A stretch of 64,000 nt of DNA from Alicyclobacillus sp. SP_1 (lineage in GTDB: Bacteria; Bacillota; Bacilli; Alicyclobacillales; Alicyclobacillaceae), in assembly GCF_024706985.1 (NCBI RefSeq), contig NZ_JAMCCX010000083.1, forward strand, positions 1-64,000, in the 5' to 3' direction. The notes under the pieces are model-generated. The model was given only the letters and a program-made list of their open reading frames with translations. It was not told where the DNA came from and did no database searches. A program made the position numbers and the translations under genes. Of this stretch, positions 34,335 through 42,992 are shown piece after piece (positions within the stretch are counted from its first letter, which is position 1; each line of letters opens with the position of its first letter).

Positions 34335-35759
34335 TTGACCGCACGCGAAGTTTTGGATTTGATGCAAAAGCATCATATCGAAATGGTGGATTTCCGTATC
34401 GTCGACGTGCCTGGTAGGCAACATCATGTCACTGTGCCCGCCGTGGAAGTGGATGAAGGGATGTTGCAGAGTGGGATTGCCTTCGACGGGTCGAGTATCC
34501 AAGGCTTTCGCGGCATCGAACAGAGTGACATGGTGATGAAGCCAGTCCTCGAGACAGTTTATGTCGATCCGTTTTACACCACGCCCACCTTGGGTCTGAC
34601 CTGTACCATTTATGAGCCAGAGGGAGCAAGGTACGAGCGAGATCCCCGGTATATTGCAGAGAAAGCCGAGAAATTCTTGAAAGACTCCGGTGTGGCAACC
34701 GATGCGTTCTTCGGCCCAGAACTGGAGTTTTTTCTATTAGACGATGTTCGCTTTGCATCCTCGTCAGAAGGCGCGTTCTACTCGGTCAACTCGGAGGAGG
34801 CCATGTGGAACACGGGACGCGGAGATGAGCCGAACTTGGGTTACAAGGTGAAGAACAAGAGCGGCTACTTTCCGCTCCCCCCGACCGACACTCAGCAAGA
34901 CATCCGCACCGACATTGTCAAAGAGTTGATGGCGGCAGGCATTCGCGTCGAGCGACACCATCACGAGGTGGCAACAGCCGGTCAAGCAGAGATTAACTTT
35001 CGCTTCAACACCTTGACCAAAACAGCCGACACGCTACTGCTTTACAAGTACATCGTCCGGCAAGTGGCTCGCCGCCACGGCAAGGTTGCCACGTTCATGC
35101 CAAAGCCGATTTTTGGAGATAACGGAAGCGGTATGCACGTCCATCAAAGCTTGTTTGCGGGCGATACGCCGCTCTTTTACGAAGAGGGAGCATACGGCCA
35201 CATTAGCGAATTGGCGCGTCACTACATCGCTGGTATATTGATTCACGCACCAGCACTTCTTGCTTTCTCCAATGCGAGCACGAATTCCTACAAGCGGCTG
35301 GTGCCAGGTTTTGAAGCACCAGTCAACCTGGTCTATTCAAAAGGCAACCGCAGCGCGGCAATCCGCGTGCCAGTAGCCGCCGTCACCCCGAAATCGGCGC
35401 GGATTGAATTTCGGACACCCGATGGCACTGCCAATCCATACTTAGCTTTTGCCGCCATGTTGATGGCAGGCTTAGATGGCATTCGCCGGCGCCTCGACCC
35501 GACCGCCGAAGGGTTTGGTCCGATTGACAAGAATATTTACGATCTCGATGCCGCCACCAAAGCTCAGATTCAAAGTGTGCCGAAGTCGTTTGAAGAGTCG
35601 TTGCGCGCCCTCGAAGCGGACCATGAGTTCCTGCTCGAAGGCGGCGTTTTCTCAAAGGACTTCATCCAAAACTGGATACAGCTGAAGCACTCGACGGAAT
35701 TGCAACCGCTCAGTCAACGGCCGCATCCGTATGAATTTCACCTGTACTTAGACCTGTAA
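34335..35759 (+). CDS. glnA: Glutamine synthetase, type I-beta-like
   Basis: Catalyses ATP-dependent amidation of glutamate, a dodecameric enzyme. The 474-residue product carries GIAFDGSSIQGF, the metal and glutamate ligands in FGPELEFFLLDDVRF and HHHEVATAGQAEINFRF, KPIFGDNGSGMHVH, NSYKRLVPGFEAPV and IRVPV. Its length and the segment between residues 140 and 180 with GYFPLPPTDTQQDIR resemble proteobacterial/cyanobacterial GSI-beta rather than the ~444-residue Bacillus GSI-alpha. NIYDLDAA occupies the place of the adenylylation loop (NLYDLPPE), with the tyrosine retained. TTG 34335 follows GAGGAG at 8 bases. An exact GlnR/TnrA-like box and a SigA promoter precede it; a strong terminator follows. 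Confidence 0.96.
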   Translation: MTAREVLDLMQKHHIEMVDFRIVDVPGRQHHVTVPAVEVDEGMLQSGIAFDGSSIQGFRGIEQSDMVMKPVLETVYVDPFYTTPTLGLTCTIYEPEGARYERDPRYIAEKAEKFLKDSGVATDAFFGPELEFFLLDDVRFASSSEGAFYSVNSEEAMWNTGRGDEPNLGYKVKNKSGYFPLPPTDTQQDIRTDIVKELMAAGIRVERHHHEVATAGQAEINFRFNTLTKTADTLLLYKYIVRQVARRHGKVATFMPKPIFGDNGSGMHVHQSLFAGDTPLFYEEGAYGHISELARHYIAGILIHAPALLAFSNASTNSYKRLVPGFEAPVNLVYSKGNRSAAIRVPVAAVTPKSARIEFRTPDGTANPYLAFAAMLMAGLDGIRRRLDPTAEGFGPIDKNIYDLDAATKAQIQSVPKSFEESLRALEADHEFLLEGGVFSKDFIQNWIQLKHSTELQPLSQRPHPYEFHLYLDL

Positions 35760-35772
35760 CGGTCACCCCATG

Positions 35773-35824
35773 GATTGAGGGGAGGAGGCGTTTGTAGCCG
35801 CCTCTTTCCCTCAATCTTTTCTTC
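35773..35824 (+). terminator. Intrinsic terminator of glnA
   Basis: GATTGAGGG and AGGAGGCG pair with CGCCTC and CCCTCAATC in a long imperfect stem, followed by TTTTCTT. It begins 14 bases after the glnA stop. Confidence 0.85.
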
Positions 35825-35825
35825 T

Positions 35826-36461
35826 CTACACTCCGTTCTTCACGCGCGTTGCCTGTCGAGTATCCGATGGTCCATCACGCACCACTTGCCCTTTGTTCAG
35901 CCAACCCGACCAACCTGCAGACTGCAGCCAGCCGTACAGGCTCGGCGAACGAAGGTACGCAGGTGAATTCGAGTTGACTTGACAACAGACCACATTTTGT
36001 AAATACTCAACTCGGTACTCTCCGGTATCGAGGCTCTTCACCAATCGATAGGCTGGGTAGACCGTAATGGCTTCGTGCCTCGCCTGCAAATGCAAACGCG
36101 GCGGTCCGAGATACTCATGCAACTGGCGCAATGAGTTCGGGTCTGCTACTGGGCTCACAGGCGCAGAATAAGGCGTGGCAGCGAGCATCCACTGAAACAC
36201 CATCGCCCCCAGCTCTGCTGGGTGCCTTAACCGTTCCATGGCCTCGTCCGGATGGCCGTCCGTGACTGTGGCCGACCGCAGAGACGTCGACGGCGGCAGC
36301 ACCACGGTCAGCGCGTCCTGCTCCTTTGAAACATCGGCCGCTCGCGCTGGTTGGTAAACACCTGCGAGATACCAACCGATGGTCACGAACAGGAGCGCCG
36401 AGACCAGAATGCGCCACACTTTTGAAGCGGACATGTGAGTATTCCATTGTCCTTCCTTCAA
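35826..36461 (-). CDS. Membrane-anchored extracytoplasmic protein, unknown
   Basis: From TTG 36461 (GGAGG eight bases upstream) the product has about 211 residues. ATG 36434 is an alternative. After a short basic N-terminus there is one hydrophobic segment (VWRILVSALLFVTIGWYLAGVY) that ends near an ARA and could be a signal peptide or anchor. The rest is soluble, with a terminal region rich in Trp/Tyr and Ser and a CC pair (about residue 155). No family is recognised. Its divergence from the mug gene leaves ~100 bases with a shared promoter region. Confidence 0.7.
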   Translation of the reverse strand: MKEGQWNTHMSASKVWRILVSALLFVTIGWYLAGVYQPARAADVSKEQDALTVVLPPSTSLRSATVTDGHPDEAMERLRHPAELGAMVFQWMLAATPYSAPVSPVADPNSLRQLHEYLGPPRLHLQARHEAITVYPAYRLVKSLDTGEYRVEYLQNVVCCQVNSNSPAYLRSPSLYGWLQSAGWSGWLNKGQVVRDGPSDTRQATRVKNGV

Positions 36462-36566
36462 ACACATCACCTCCGACGTCTGCACCCATCCACCGATGGC
36501 ACAGACGTGTGTTCTAAAACGACCCAATGTAAGGTAGAACGTTTCCAACGAAATCAGGTGCGCTTG

Positions 36567-37103
36567 ATGATACATGACAGTTTAACCAAAAATATGACGC
36601 TTGCTTTCATCGGCTTCAATCCGTCACTAACATCGTTTTCGACGGGATTTCACTACGCGCATCGCAGCAATCGCTTCTATCGCATTCTCCACGCGAGTGG
36701 ACTGACTCCCGTTCTCCACAGCCCAGCCGAAAGTGTTCACTTCCCAGAATGGTATGATTATGGATTCACCAACATCGTCTCTCGCCCAACCCGCAGGGCC
36801 GACGAATTGACCCGGGAAGACTATGCTTCCGGGCGGTTGCGATTGCGAGAGAAACTCGAGTATTTCAAACCACACTTTGCTTGTTTTGTTGGGAAAGGGG
36901 TATATCAGCAATACGCTCAGACAACCCGAGTGGCATTCGGATTTTGCGTACTACCGAAAGTAGAGGGAGTGCGGGAATTTGTCGCGCCGGGAACGAGTGG
37001 GTTGGTTCGCATGGCGCTGGCTGAACAGGTAGCCATCTACGCGGAACTGGCACGGGCTATCGCCGAATATCGGGCGACAGCCCGTGCCAGTGAAGGCGAC
37101 TAG
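36567..37103 (+). CDS. mug: Mug-type G/U(T) mismatch-specific DNA glycosylase
   Basis: Removes uracil, and to some extent thymine, opposite guanine after deamination. The 178-residue product has the Mug/TDG active-site segment FIGFNPSLTSFSTGFHYAHRSNRFYR (about residues 14-39), with the catalytic Asn in GFNPS, then GFTNIVSRPTRRADELTREDYASGR and FACFVGKGVYQQY. It matches E. coli Mug ([23 protein letters not shown]). ATG 36567 is the chosen start, with a weak CAGGTG; an upstream open extension has no features. It ends four bases inside the bioY stop on the opposite strand. Confidence 0.9.
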   Translation: MIHDSLTKNMTLAFIGFNPSLTSFSTGFHYAHRSNRFYRILHASGLTPVLHSPAESVHFPEWYDYGFTNIVSRPTRRADELTREDYASGRLRLREKLEYFKPHFACFVGKGVYQQYAQTTRVAFGFCVLPKVEGVREFVAPGTSGLVRMALAEQVAIYAELARAIAEYRATARASEGD

Positions 37104-37711
37104 GCGGAAGGATATTCGGGCTGTCCTTCCGTGGACACACCACTTCTTCCCGGCATACCGACGATGCGCGAGACTGTGAAAACACGCCGGACAGGTACCA
37201 CGATGAGTGCAGTCACAATAGCTTTTGCTGCATCGCCAGGAAGATACGGATATGCGCCGAGGACGAGCGCTTTCTGTAACGATAAATGATAGACGTGAGC
37301 GAGCCAGCCCACGCCAGTCACATAACAGAGCAAATCCCCGAAAACATAGGCGATGACAGCAATGAGAAAAATAGATTTTAGTCCACTTCCGCGCACCCTT
37401 CGGACCAAAAGTCCCGTGAGCAGGGCACAAATCGGGTACATCCAAACATACCCTCCGGAAGCACCGAGCAGAACTCCCATGCCACCAGCGCCATCGAGCA
37501 TGGGCAAACCGACCGCCGTCAGGACTACGACCAGAAGCATGCTGAAAAATCCATAACCGCCGCCTAGTAGCGCGCCTGCCAGCATGACGACGATGTTTTC
37601 CAGCGTGATGGGCACTGGGGTGAATGGGAGATGCAACGAAACGAAACTAAGCCCAGCCAGTAGAGCGGCAAACAAAGCACTGAAAATAACTCCGCGAACC
37701 GTTAGTCGCAC
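37100..37711 (-). CDS. bioY: Biotin transporter BioY (ECF S component)
   Basis: BioY is the substrate-specific membrane component of the biotin ECF transporter. The 203-residue product has six hydrophobic segments and the family signatures SFVSLHLPFTPVPITLENIVVMLAGALLGGGYG and LLGASGGYVWMYPICALLTG, with the C-terminal YLPGDAAKAIVTALIV. GTG 37711 follows GGAGGG at seven bases. Divergent from the ATPase genes; a BirA operator and a -35/-10-like pair (TTGTTA, 17, CATTAA) lie in the divergent region. Confidence 0.95.
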   Translation of the reverse strand: MRLTVRGVIFSALFAALLAGLSFVSLHLPFTPVPITLENIVVMLAGALLGGGYGFFSMLLVVVLTAVGLPMLDGAGGMGVLLGASGGYVWMYPICALLTGLLVRRVRGSGLKSIFLIAVIAYVFGDLLCYVTGVGWLAHVYHLSLQKALVLGAYPYLPGDAAKAIVTALIVVPVRRVFTVSRIVGMPGRSGVSTEGQPEYPSA

Positions 37712-37784
37712 TGTACAACCCTCCGACAACACATAGAATGAAGTTCTCTTCCAAGCAGACTACTCTCAAACCATTGAACCTCAC

Positions 37785-37822
37785 CAATTGTTAATGTAAG
37801 ATAAATCTATGGTTAACAATTG
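37785..37822. promoter_or_regulatory. BirA-type biotin operator
   Basis: CAATTGTTAA and TTAACAATTG are exact 10-base inverted halves separated by 18 bases, matching the TTGTTAACC-N-GGTTAACAA operator. It lies between bioY and the ATPase gene and overlaps a plausible bioY promoter, so biotinyl-BirA could repress both. Confidence 0.85.
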
Positions 37823-37885
37823 ATTTTGAGCACATTCTAGCACAGTCTTTCGAATTGACAAGAGGCATGACAGGAGTAGAGGTCG

Positions 37886-38767
37886 ATGCAAAGAGTCAAC
37901 CCACTATTGACAGCCGTTCACGCACAATTTGGCTACGCTTCTGAAGACGGATTCGTCGCCAAAGTCGTCGATGCGTCGTTCACAGTTTGGCCCGGACAAA
38001 TAATGGTCTTGGTCGGTCCGAACGGCGGCGGCAAAACCACGCTGGTCCGGGGCATTTTAGGCCAATCGGCCATCTTGGGAGGGTCCCTCAAACGCATCTC
38101 ACCCGATGCTGTCCATCCTCTTTGTATTCGCTATGTCTCCCAACGCTCTCAAGCAGGATTTCTGGGAGACACGGTTGGAGATGAACTATGGATGGCCATG
38201 CCGTCAGAGCAAGACTGGCAGCGCGTCCGAGACATTCTCGCAGAGGTCGGGCTGACGGTATCTCTTGAGACCCGAGTCACGCGCCTGTCTGGCGGACAAA
38301 TGCAGTTACTCGCGCTGGCTGTGGCCCTACTTCACAACCCCCATGTCCTGGTCGTGGACGAGGGAACCTCTATGCTGGCCTCGGAAAGCCGCCAACGCGT
38401 GGTGGACTGTATTCTTCAACGCGTGCAGGAACGGTCGATGGCGCTCGTTTGGGTCACACAACAACTGGAAGATATAGCGTTTGCTCATGAAGTGGTCGTC
38501 ATGGATGCTGGCCGCCTGATTTGGCAGGGAACACCGCACGCATTTTTCTACGGCGACTGTCCTTCAGACTGGAAGGTCGAGGGCACTTTGCTCGCTGCCG
38601 ACTGCCGAGAAGCAGAAACGCCATGCCGAAGGCTCGGTTTCACCCCACCGACCGTCATCCAGATTGGAGAACAGCTCGCGGCGCGAGGCTTCTCACCGTC
38701 AGAGCTACCCTTACACTACGAAGATATTTTGCGAGGATGGGAATCCCACACATGGCAATCCAACTAA
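37886..38767 (+). CDS. Energy-coupling factor (ECF) transporter ATPase
   Basis: A 293-residue ABC ATPase. Walker A is VGPNGGGKTTL (residues 45-55), the Q-loop is YVSQRSQ, the ABC signature is LSGGQMQLLALA, and Walker B is VLVVDEGTSM. It starts at ATG 37886 behind a GGAGT/GAGG. The downstream ATPase-EcfT fusion overlaps its 3' end by 16 bases. Being divergent from bioY under one BirA operator marks it as part of a dedicated biotin ECF system. The C-terminal ~60 residues beyond the ATPase core resemble EcfA extensions. Confidence 0.88.
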   Translation: MQRVNPLLTAVHAQFGYASEDGFVAKVVDASFTVWPGQIMVLVGPNGGGKTTLVRGILGQSAILGGSLKRISPDAVHPLCIRYVSQRSQAGFLGDTVGDELWMAMPSEQDWQRVRDILAEVGLTVSLETRVTRLSGGQMQLLALAVALLHNPHVLVVDEGTSMLASESRQRVVDCILQRVQERSMALVWVTQQLEDIAFAHEVVVMDAGRLIWQGTPHAFFYGDCPSDWKVEGTLLAADCREAETPCRRLGFTPPTVIQIGEQLAARGFSPSELPLHYEDILRGWESHTWQSN

Positions 38768-40470
38768 ACGACATCACTCTGCATCACGAAGGACAGCCAT
38801 CGCCCACTTTGAAAGCGGTGCGTGCAGAGTTTGCGGTCGGTCAAATCCACTTGCTCGTGGGCGCGATAGGCAGCGGTAAATCGTCTCTGCTCAACGCCAT
38901 CGGCGGTCTCTTGCCTCTGTCCGAAGGGCGAATGAGCCAGAACAGCGGCTCGGACCACACGCTCGAACTCACACCCACTTCCGACGCAAAGTCCCTCCAA
39001 CCGTGGTTGTTGCAGATGGCCCACTTGTTTCAATTTCCCGAAGCGGCATTCTGCACTTCCAGCGTGGCCCGCGAGTTCCGACTGACCCTCGCCCCGTATG
39101 CCAAAGCGAATCCCTTGGCGGCTGGCGAGCTGCCGACCTTGGCATTGGCCGAGGTGGGTCTGCCCGCCAGCCTGCTGGAACAGCCCCCCCTGCTTCTCAG
39201 TGGTGGCCAAAAACGTCGGCTCGCCTTGGCCCTGGAAAGCAGTACAGGCGCAAACTGGCTCCTCTGCGACGAACCGACCGTCGGCATGGACCCATCGGCA
39301 CTCCCATACCTCACCCGCCTGCTCTGCCGTTGGCGCGACGAACATCCTGACGGAGGAGTGATTGTCGCCACACACGATTTGGAAGCCATGTTCCCAATTT
39401 GCGATAGAGTGTTCTTTCTTGGTCAGAAAACCATGGTCCGATCCACCACTCAGACGGAAGTCATTGCCCATCCGGAATGGTTGTCGGAAGCGGGAATACA
39501 AGTGCCGACGCAGCTCTGCATCCAGCATCTGTTTGCCGCCGACGGTATTCCAGAAGCTACCGCCCGGTGGTGGAGCCTCACTGAACTAACCGACACGCTC
39601 GTCGCACGACGTCCGCGGCAATCCGGCGAGATGGAGGAACCCCTACCTACATCGGACACGTTTTCCCGGACGGCGCTCGCCAGCACACAGGACCAACCGG
39701 AACCGCAGCCCGAAAAAGCACCCTACCCCACCTTCATGCCCGGTGAAGTTAGGGCAGTGAAAGATGTCCGATCCGCTTGGCTATCCACATGGATGCTCAC
39801 AATCGCGTGTTTTGCGACACACGGTCCGCTCGGTAGCTTGGCTGCTGCCATCCTCGCTGGAGTATACGCGGCAGCCTACCATGTTCCGTGGCGGCGCCTG
39901 TTCCGAACGGTGCGACCTTTAATCTACTTGACGGTAGCATCGGTCGCCCTCGCTGGAGTGGTCTGGCAGCCTCACGGGAGCCCGTTCCCGCTCACTTTTA
40001 ATGCGGTTCACGCGACCACCACACTTTTGACCAGCATCCGGCTATTTGCCGCCATGACGATTGGGCTGTTGGTGCCTTTGACCGCCTCAGAGAGATCCTT
40101 GCAGACGGCTTTACAGCGGCTTTTACGTCCTCTCGAACGCCTCCGAGTACCGACGGCTGCTATCGCGTTCGGAGCCACCTTGACGCTCCAGTTTCTCCCG
40201 CAAATCCGGCGCGAGTGGCAACACTTTGCACAAATCTCGCTGGCGCGCCGGAAGCGAAAAATCACGTTGTGGGCCTTGCCGACAGCCGTGCTTCCGATGA
40301 CCTTGTCCTTGCTCCAGTCGGCAGAAGACGTAGCAGACACCCTGGCAGCGCGAGGAATCCATCACTTTCACGACATCAAACAGCCCGTCGACAAAAGTCG
40401 CTGGCAAAGACACGACTGGTGGCACTTAGCCACGGCAGCACTGTTGTTTGGCATTTTAATCGCCGTTTAA
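38752..40470 (+). CDS. Fused ECF ATPase-EcfT transmembrane protein
   Basis: The 572-residue product joins two ECF parts. Residues 1-~290 are an ATPase with Walker A VGAIGSGKSSLL, signature LLSGGQKRRLALALE, Walker B WLLCDEPTVGMD, and the H-loop VATHDLE. A Pro/Glu-rich linker of about 50 residues follows. From about residue 345 there is a membrane protein with some five segments, ending with the EcfT coupling region containing LARRKRK and DTLAARGIHHF (Ala-Arg-Gly motifs). EcfA and EcfT are normally separate. ATG 38752 (or 38737) starts it, overlapping the first ATPase stop. Confidence 0.88.
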   Translation: MAIQLNDITLHHEGQPSPTLKAVRAEFAVGQIHLLVGAIGSGKSSLLNAIGGLLPLSEGRMSQNSGSDHTLELTPTSDAKSLQPWLLQMAHLFQFPEAAFCTSSVAREFRLTLAPYAKANPLAAGELPTLALAEVGLPASLLEQPPLLLSGGQKRRLALALESSTGANWLLCDEPTVGMDPSALPYLTRLLCRWRDEHPDGGVIVATHDLEAMFPICDRVFFLGQKTMVRSTTQTEVIAHPEWLSEAGIQVPTQLCIQHLFAADGIPEATARWWSLTELTDTLVARRPRQSGEMEEPLPTSDTFSRTALASTQDQPEPQPEKAPYPTFMPGEVRAVKDVRSAWLSTWMLTIACFATHGPLGSLAAAILAGVYAAAYHVPWRRLFRTVRPLIYLTVASVALAGVVWQPHGSPFPLTFNAVHATTTLLTSIRLFAAMTIGLLVPLTASERSLQTALQRLLRPLERLRVPTAAIAFGATLTLQFLPQIRREWQHFAQISLARRKRKITLWALPTAVLPMTLSLLQSAEDVADTLAARGIHHFHDIKQPVDKSRWQRHDWWHLATAALLFGILIAV

Positions 40471-40585
40471 TGCTGTTGCTTGCCTCGCCGGCGACCGCGA
40501 AGCAATCCGCTCCCACGGGGCATTGCAGAGAACGGAAGTCACAAGCTCGACCTGCCCTCGACCTTGCGAGTCCGGTCTTCGTGCC

Positions 40586-41116
40586 TCAATGCGTGGCGCC
40601 TTGGCGCTCCAAACGGCGTTCGTGAAGCAGCACCATGACGTAATAGACGAGATAATAGGCCACCACCACATAGAGCAAGATGAACGTAAGCGGGCTATTG
40701 CTGTACGTCGCCTGCAAATGACTGACAGCAGCGTTCCTGCCCGCTGCAGCATCCGCCGCCGCCATTTGCTGATAAATGGTGTAGTAGTCGTATGCGAAGC
40801 GGAGCAAGAAGACGGTCACGACCACCAAACCGACCCACGGATTGGCTCGGTAATACCATCCCGATTCGCGCTTTTCAAAGCGGCTGGTACGCATCGCCAG
40901 ATACGCCAAGGCGCCGCCCACCACAAGGCCAATCAGAACGTACAAGATGTACATCGGACTGGCAGCGATGCCCGTCAGCAGAAACACGCCGATGACTCCA
41001 AACAAGACAATGCGCGTTATCATCTGGGTCCTTCGGACGGGTTGATATGTCAGTGTTCGGCGCGCACGCCGATACATGACAAAGACGAATAAAGCGATGA
41101 GAATAAAAATGGGCAA
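40586..41116 (-). CDS. CcdC/DUF1453-like membrane protein
   Basis: A 176-residue membrane protein with about four helices (approximately residues 3-17, 36-52, 55-70, 93-108 and 140-162) and conserved-looking RRTRT basic segments after the first helix. The length and N-terminal RRARRTLTYQPVRRTQMI pattern fit DUF1453/CcdC, a thiol-redox or sporulation-associated membrane family in Bacilli, but identification by eye is tentative. The start is TTG 41116 with a nearby GGGAG; an in-frame CTG behind GGAGGAGG is an alternative. Confidence 0.55.
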   Translation of the reverse strand: MPIFILIALFVFVMYRRARRTLTYQPVRRTQMITRIVLFGVIGVFLLTGIAASPMYILYVLIGLVVGGALAYLAMRTSRFEKRESGWYYRANPWVGLVVVTVFLLRFAYDYYTIYQQMAAADAAAGRNAAVSHLQATYSNSPLTFILLYVVVAYYLVYYVMVLLHERRLERQGATH

Positions 41117-41277
41117 CGCGGCTCCCAGGGTGAGTCCTCCTCCATCGGTTGATCTCGTTCACCACTTGCAGGCCAGGGACGCTTCGAAATTCAGACGGCC
41201 TGTTTGCTCTTGTCCTCTTGTGCAGCCCTTATCTAGGCGCTTTGTGAGTCGCCTGAGACCGCAACGGACGCACGTCT

Positions 41278-41571
41278 CTATGCGTAAATCTCATCAAACA
41301 GTCTCGCCAGTCGGAAGTCTAACTCCGTCAGCCCGCCAGCATGCCACGACACCAACTCCAACGTCACCGATTTGTAGTCAATTGAAATAAACGGATGATG
41401 TTGATTGGCCTCTGCCACCTCAGCCACTCGGTTGACAAACTCGATGGCCTTCGGGAACGTCGAGAATTTGTATCGACGGCGAATCAACTTTCCTTCGCGC
41501 GACCAAGCTGGCCGTTCTGCCAGAGCTGAAATGATGCTGGCTTCATCCAATACGTCGGCCACTGCGTCCAC
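41278..41571 (-). CDS. phhB: Pterin-4-alpha-carbinolamine dehydratase
   Basis: The enzyme dehydrates 4a-hydroxytetrahydropterin to recycle biopterin; in bacteria without aromatic hydroxylases it may act on related pterins or molybdopterin. The ~97-residue length and the segment FVNRVAEVAEANQHHPFISIDYKSVTLELVSWHAGGLTELDF, with the conserved HHP and W-H pattern, define the family. The start is GTG 41571 or 41562 (better spaced from GGGGGG). It precedes the quinone oxidoreductase stop by 20 bases. Confidence 0.9.
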   Translation of the reverse strand: MDAVADVLDEASIISALAERPAWSREGKLIRRRYKFSTFPKAIEFVNRVAEVAEANQHHPFISIDYKSVTLELVSWHAGGLTELDFRLARLFDEIYA

Positions 41572-41590
41572 CCCCCAGTTTCGACTCCGC

Positions 41591-42577
41591 TCAATTTTCG
41601 ACCAGGAGGACTATCTTTCCGGTATTGCGATTCTCCTCCATATATCGATGGGCAGCAGCTGCCTCCGACCACGGAAACGTGCTATCAATGATGGGAGCAA
41701 TGCGCCCCGCCTCCAGCCCATCGCGAGCAAACGACATAAACTCCCGCGTCAGACGAATTTTTTGAGCCACCGATCGCGAGCGCAAGGCTGTCCCAATAAT
41801 TTGCAGTCGCCTGCGCAAAATCGTCCCTAAGTTCAGTCCTTGCACTTCCACGCCGCCCATCGTTCCGATGATGATGAGCCTACCGTCCATCGCCAGCGAC
41901 TTCAAATTCTGTTCAAAGTAACTCGCACCAATAAAATCCAGAATGATGTCCGCGCCGTTTCCATCCGTTTCCCGCTCCACAAATGCATCAAAGGGACCGT
42001 CGTGATAGTTCCATCCTGCGACGGCTCCAAGACTCTTGGCCACTGCTAATTTTTCGGCCGATCCCGCTGTCACAATGGCGGTCGCCCCTGCTTCTCGAAT
42101 CAACTGCAGCGCGGATGTCCCTACCCCACTGCCGGCGGCATGCACCAGTACGGTCGACTCCCGCATCAATCGGCCGAGCCAAAACAGATTGAGGTAGGCG
42201 GTCAAAAAAGCCTCCGGAATGGCAGCACCCTGCGCATAGGAAATATTATCAGGCAATGGCATAGCCATCCCCACCGGAATCTTGACGTACTCGGCATAGC
42301 CGCCTCCGGGCAACAAGGCACAGACGCGATCTCCCAACGCGACGTCCGCCACACCTGGAGATACTTCAACAACTTCTCCAGCCATCTCCAGTCCTAGAAT
42401 ATCGGATTCTCCCGGCGGAGGCGGATAAAATCCTCGCCGCTGGAGCAGGTCGGCGCGATTCAGGGCAGTGGCTCGCACACGCACCAACACTTCTCCTTGA
42501 CCCAACTTCGGCGTCTGCGCATCTCCCAGTTGCAATACTTCTGGGTCTCCAAACTCTTTCTGGCGAACAGCTCGCAC
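41591..42577 (-). CDS. NAD(P)H-quinone oxidoreductase, PIG3/Qor type
   Basis: A 328-residue medium-chain dehydrogenase/reductase without the zinc ligands of alcohol dehydrogenases. The substrate-domain start is EVLVRVRATALNRADLLQRRGFYPPPPGESDILGLEMAGEVVEV, which matches PIG3 (TP53I3) and other zeta-crystallin relatives, and the Rossmann motif is VLVHAAGSGVGTSALQLIREAGA. Such proteins reduce quinones one electron at a time using NADPH. GTG 42577 follows GAGGTG at seven bases. Confidence 0.92.
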   Translation of the reverse strand: MRAVRQKEFGDPEVLQLGDAQTPKLGQGEVLVRVRATALNRADLLQRRGFYPPPPGESDILGLEMAGEVVEVSPGVADVALGDRVCALLPGGGYAEYVKIPVGMAMPLPDNISYAQGAAIPEAFLTAYLNLFWLGRLMRESTVLVHAAGSGVGTSALQLIREAGATAIVTAGSAEKLAVAKSLGAVAGWNYHDGPFDAFVERETDGNGADIILDFIGASYFEQNLKSLAMDGRLIIIGTMGGVEVQGLNLGTILRRRLQIIGTALRSRSVAQKIRLTREFMSFARDGLEAGRIAPIIDSTFPWSEAAAAHRYMEENRNTGKIVLLVEN

Positions 42578-42659
42578 GAGCAGGCACCTCACTCAAAGTG
42601 GAATAGTACCATCATACCACTTGGCGTGACAATGTCATGGTCTGTTCGGACCACATCCG

Positions 42660-42845
42660 TCAGATCTCTCGAGGAGGGAGTTCTTTTAGTTTCTCGTGCG
42701 TAATCTCCTGAACCACAGAAATTCGCCCGTTGATAATCAAGCCGATGGCGACCATGACTGCCCCGACGGCAATCAGGGACTGACCTACCGGGAGCAGAAA
42801 TTGAACGCTGTACTGACCCAGCTTTTTCAGTTGCTGTGATTCCAC
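42660..42845 (-). CDS. Small single-TM protein
   Basis: About 61 residues from GTG 42845, with GGGGGTG seven bases upstream; the frame reaches 42881. A membrane helix (FLLPVGQSLIAVGAVMVAIGLIING) is followed by a short basic/amphipathic tail. Unrecognised family. Confidence 0.5.
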   Translation of the reverse strand: MESQQLKKLGQYSVQFLLPVGQSLIAVGAVMVAIGLIINGRISVVQEITHEKLKELPPREI

Positions 42846-42992
42846 CGCTCCACACCCCCAACATCCCTGCGGTCTCTCCACAGTTCATGCACCCGAAATC
42901 GAGATGGCAACGGCAGTGTACACGAGTTGGCAAAATGCCCGTCAAACTGTCTCCACAAACACGGACCGTTGGATAATCCCCATGCTCTCTAT

